This document shows positions 7,454-9,608 of a stretch of 9,608 bases of DNA, one piece after another. The stretch is from Candidatus Heimdallarchaeota archaeon (GTDB lineage: Archaea > Asgardarchaeota > Heimdallarchaeia > Hodarchaeales > S146-22), in assembly GCA_015520535.1 (NCBI GenBank), contig WAPZ01000098.1:1-9608 (forward strand), given 5' to 3'. Both the position numbers and the translations under genes were made by a program. The notes under the pieces are model-generated. The model saw only the letters and a list, made by a program, of their open reading frames with translations. It made no database searches and was not told where the DNA came from. Position 1 is the stretch's first letter. Each line of letters opens with the position of its first letter.

Positions 7454-7460
7454 TCTCCTT
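7454..7460 (-). promoter_or_regulatory. Shine-Dalgarno site for the UroD-like gene
   Basis: On the minus strand AAGGAGA lies 7 bases before the ATG at 7446, inside the 23-base gap after the beta-CASP stop. It is the clearest ribosome binding site in the window and fixes this start. Confidence 0.75.
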
Positions 7461-7469
7461 ACCGGGATA

Positions 7470-9608
7470 TTATTCCTTTAAAAAACTATACTCTTTCCCG
7501 AGTTCCGGTAAAATGACATTATGTTCTTTAACTTTCTTTTTTAATTCTTTTTTTCTTTGTTTTATTTCGAATGGTGGAACACTCAAATGTCCAATGTGAA
7601 TGCCCACTTTTTTGGCTGACGTTCGATCTAAGTAATCATAAAGAGTACTTGGCAGAGTGTGCCCAGAAAAACGTGCATGATAAAATTTCTGCTGAAAATG
7701 CGGAGCGATTTGTGGATGCTGACTTTCAAGCGCGTACGCAAGCGTTGACGGTGCGAGCCATCCCGTAAAAATCACGGCAGTCTGTGGGTCTTTTCTAGTT
7801 TGCATGACCAAACGCTTCGCCAGACCACCGGAAAGCATACCTGAGCCAGAAATTACAATCTCACCTTCTTGTAACTCAAAACTATGAGAATCCGTGGGGA
7901 TTTTATATTTTGCTTTTAAATCCATTAATTGAGTTATTTTCGCGGCAATACCATCCAGGTAAACAGTAAATTCTTTTGTCCATCCTAAAGAATCCAAAGT
8001 TAACAAGATTTCTTGGGCACGACCTGTGGCAAATGCGGGAAACACCGCTTTATTGCACGCATTTAAAGCCATATTTATGACGTCTTCGGGTGTGGCTTCA
8101 AAATGTTCTTTTTTCTCACGTCCAAAATATGTACCATCGAACATCAGCAAATCGATATCCGTCGGGAGCGTTGCGCCTTTGGGAAAGATATGTGTCTTAT
8201 CTAATTTAAAATCTCCAGTATATATCAATGTTTTTCCAACATCTTCCAAAAGGATTTCGAAAGAAACACTACCCGGGATATGGGCAGCAGAATGTGATTT
8301 TACAATGACACCGGGTGCCACTTCTACTGGTTTTTGAGATAATTGAAGGAAATGATCTTCAGTAGCGGTTAAAAGCTGTTGTCTTGTCAATCCATTTAAA
8401 GTTGCGTTCTTGTTGATGATGTCATGCTTAATATTGCGCTGAAGGATCTTTTTATTATCTCTTAACAGAAGCATGGCAAGGTGTTTTGTGGTTTTAGTTG
8501 CATACCAACGGAAATCTTGTGGTTTTCTAAATAAAAGCGGTAGTGCACCGACATGATCTAAATGGGTGTGAGAAATCAAAACCGCATCTAAATCTAAAAG
8601 ATTTGGATCATATTCTGGGTGTCGGAACGAGGCTACAGAAAGTCCATAATCCAATAATACTTTAGCATTAGGTGTTTTAATTAGAATGCCACTACGGCCA
8701 ATTTCTGTGCCCGACAAAAAAACAACTTTAACATCGGTGCTTCGTATTGGAAATTTATAGACCTTTTTGGGTAGTAAATACTTAAGTTGATAGGCTGATA
8801 GTTTTTTTAACGAGTCGGCGTTTATTGGTTGTGGCTCTAAATAGGAAGAAAATGGTAATACTAAATTTTTATGCGAAATAGGAATTGGTACTGGAAAATC
8901 GGCGATAATTTTTCTTAAAAAACTCCGATATCGGTACATGGAAAGGCGTTTATTAGAATAATTTTCCTCTAATTGTTTTTTAATAGTCTCTTTAACCAGT
9001 TCAATGGCTCTTTCCACAAGAGCCTCTTGCGTTTCTGGATATAACCAGTCAAAATATTTTTGTTCCCAATCCATAAAATCCTCTTTTTCGTAGAAAAAGT
9101 CACTAATATGTTCATAATTAGCATTTAGATCATCAATTTCGTGAATTGGGAGATTATCAGTATTAATTTCCACACCATATTGTGCCGCATGGTTTAAGAT
9201 CATGGAAAGTGAAAAAATACGAATGCCTAAGTAATCGAACCATAGCTTTATATCGTTAATATCAACAATGTTTGAATTCTGGCGCTGCTGGAGCCACATT
9301 AATGCACTTCTAATGATAAACCGATAGGAGTCTTCACCCTTTTCTTTATAAAAGAACTCACGGATAATACTTCGAAATTGGTCAATAGTAATCAGTTCTG
9401 CCATAAAAAATTGTTCTGCCAAGCTATAAAGGATTTCAAACTCCATATCTTCGTCATTGTCATTACTCAATACGCTTTCTGAATCCACATAAAGCAGCTC
9501 CGGCAACGCTTCCGAGTCCCACAAGCATTCCCATACTTTCTTTTCTAATGAACGAAGTTTAGAAAAGTTTTCCATCGGCGCACCGTATTTTTTTGCATAA
9601 GAATAGAG
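7470..9608 (-). CDS. beta-CASP metallo-beta-lactamase nuclease (CPSF/RNase J-like) with long N-terminal extension; start may lie outside window
   Basis: This is a predicted zinc-dependent RNA nuclease of the beta-CASP family, which processes or degrades RNA (archaeal CPSF-like and RNase J proteins). Numbering from ATG 9575 (701 residues), the core runs from about 283 to 670. It contains motif 2 HTHLDH (336-341), motif 3 H432 in AHIPGS, motif 4 D455 in YTGDF, motif A D480 in FDGTYFG, the family stretch SGSGMLSGG (576-584), motif B H639 in FSGHT and motif C H660 in IHIGH. All metal-binding residues appear intact. Residues 1-250 are acidic and largely helical, rich in Trp/Tyr/Phe, and I recognise no domain there; they do not resemble the KH domains of archaeal CPSF1. 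The reading frame stays open from 9575 to the window edge (11 more codons, no stop, no ATG). The protein may therefore begin further upstream, and 9575 is only the first ATG seen. It is the first visible gene of the minus-strand block and probably shares a transcript with the UroD-like gene. Confidence 0.88.
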   Translation of the reverse strand, partial: LYSYAKKYGAPMENFSKLRSLEKKVWECLWDSEALPELLYVDSESVLSNDNDEDMEFEILYSLAEQFFMAELITIDQFRSIIREFFYKEKGEDSYRFIIRSALMWLQQRQNSNIVDINDIKLWFDYLGIRIFSLSMILNHAAQYGVEINTDNLPIHEIDDLNANYEHISDFFYEKEDFMDWEQKYFDWLYPETQEALVERAIELVKETIKKQLEENYSNKRLSMYRYRSFLRKIIADFPVPIPISHKNLVLPFSSYLEPQPINADSLKKLSAYQLKYLLPKKVYKFPIRSTDVKVVFLSGTEIGRSGILIKTPNAKVLLDYGLSVASFRHPEYDPNLLDLDAVLISHTHLDHVGALPLLFRKPQDFRWYATKTTKHLAMLLLRDNKKILQRNIKHDIINKNATLNGLTRQQLLTATEDHFLQLSQKPVEVAPGVIVKSHSAAHIPGSVSFEILLEDVGKTLIYTGDFKLDKTHIFPKGATLPTDIDLLMFDGTYFGREKKEHFEATPEDVINMALNACNKAVFPAFATGRAQEILLTLDSLGWTKEFTVYLDGIAAKITQLMDLKAKYKIPTDSHSFELQEGEIVISGSGMLSGGLAKRLVMQTRKDPQTAVIFTGWLAPSTLAYALESQHPQIAPHFQQKFYHARFSGHTLPSTLYDYLDRTSAKKVGIHIGHLSVPPFEIKQRKKELKKKVKEHNVILPELGKEYSFLKE

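Noticed and set aside
7076..7516. 146-codon open frame on the + strand
   Set aside because: Antisense shadow spanning the UroD-like gene and the end of the beta-CASP gene; no family features.
1..9608. CRISPR array, tRNA or rRNA
   Set aside because: No regularly spaced repeats and no tRNA or rRNA signatures were seen on either strand by eye.

Overview
The window looks like an AT-rich archaeal chromosome segment with the right-hand end of a mobile element at its left edge. The archaeal assignment is an inference. It rests on a CPSF-like beta-CASP nuclease, a very large two-module FtsX/MacB-type permease of a kind common in archaea (including Asgard lineages), and AT-rich TATA-like spacers. No ribosomal RNA, tRNA or lineage marker is present, so the phylum cannot be named with confidence.

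Left edge (1 to about 690, + strand): the C-terminal part of a TnpB-family RNA-guided nuclease, cut by the window edge. Its usual RuvC-II glutamate is a glycine, and a glutamate sits 47 residues further on, next to the zinc ribbon. This is the rearranged active-site layout known from Fanzor and a subset of TnpBs. The last ~125 bases of the gene and the ~35 bases after it fold on paper into three successive hairpins, as expected for the omega/reRNA guide scaffold and the element's right end. This part is much richer in G+C than the rest of the window.

Intergenic strip (643-858): contains the last element hairpin and two weak inverted repeats. No gene is seen. The tnpB gene and the large operon converge here.

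Main block (859-9608, - strand): four tightly spaced genes, read right to left. They are (1) a beta-CASP metallo-beta-lactamase nuclease with a long uncharacterised helical N-terminal region, possibly continuing past the window edge; (2) a uroporphyrinogen-decarboxylase-superfamily protein, not HemE, with an HxH...C possible metal site; (3) an N6-adenine DNA methyltransferase of the large type IIG-like architecture, without a nuclease domain or nuclease neighbour; and (4) a ~1,060-residue ABC-type FtsX/MacB permease without an ATPase gene beside it. Gaps are 23 and 18 bases, then 69 bases (48 if the TTG start is used). The first three genes probably share a transcript. The permease may have its own promoter.

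No pathway obviously unites the four operon genes. The most noteworthy system is the TnpB plus its putative guide RNA. The beta-CASP N-terminal extension and the lone methyltransferase come next.
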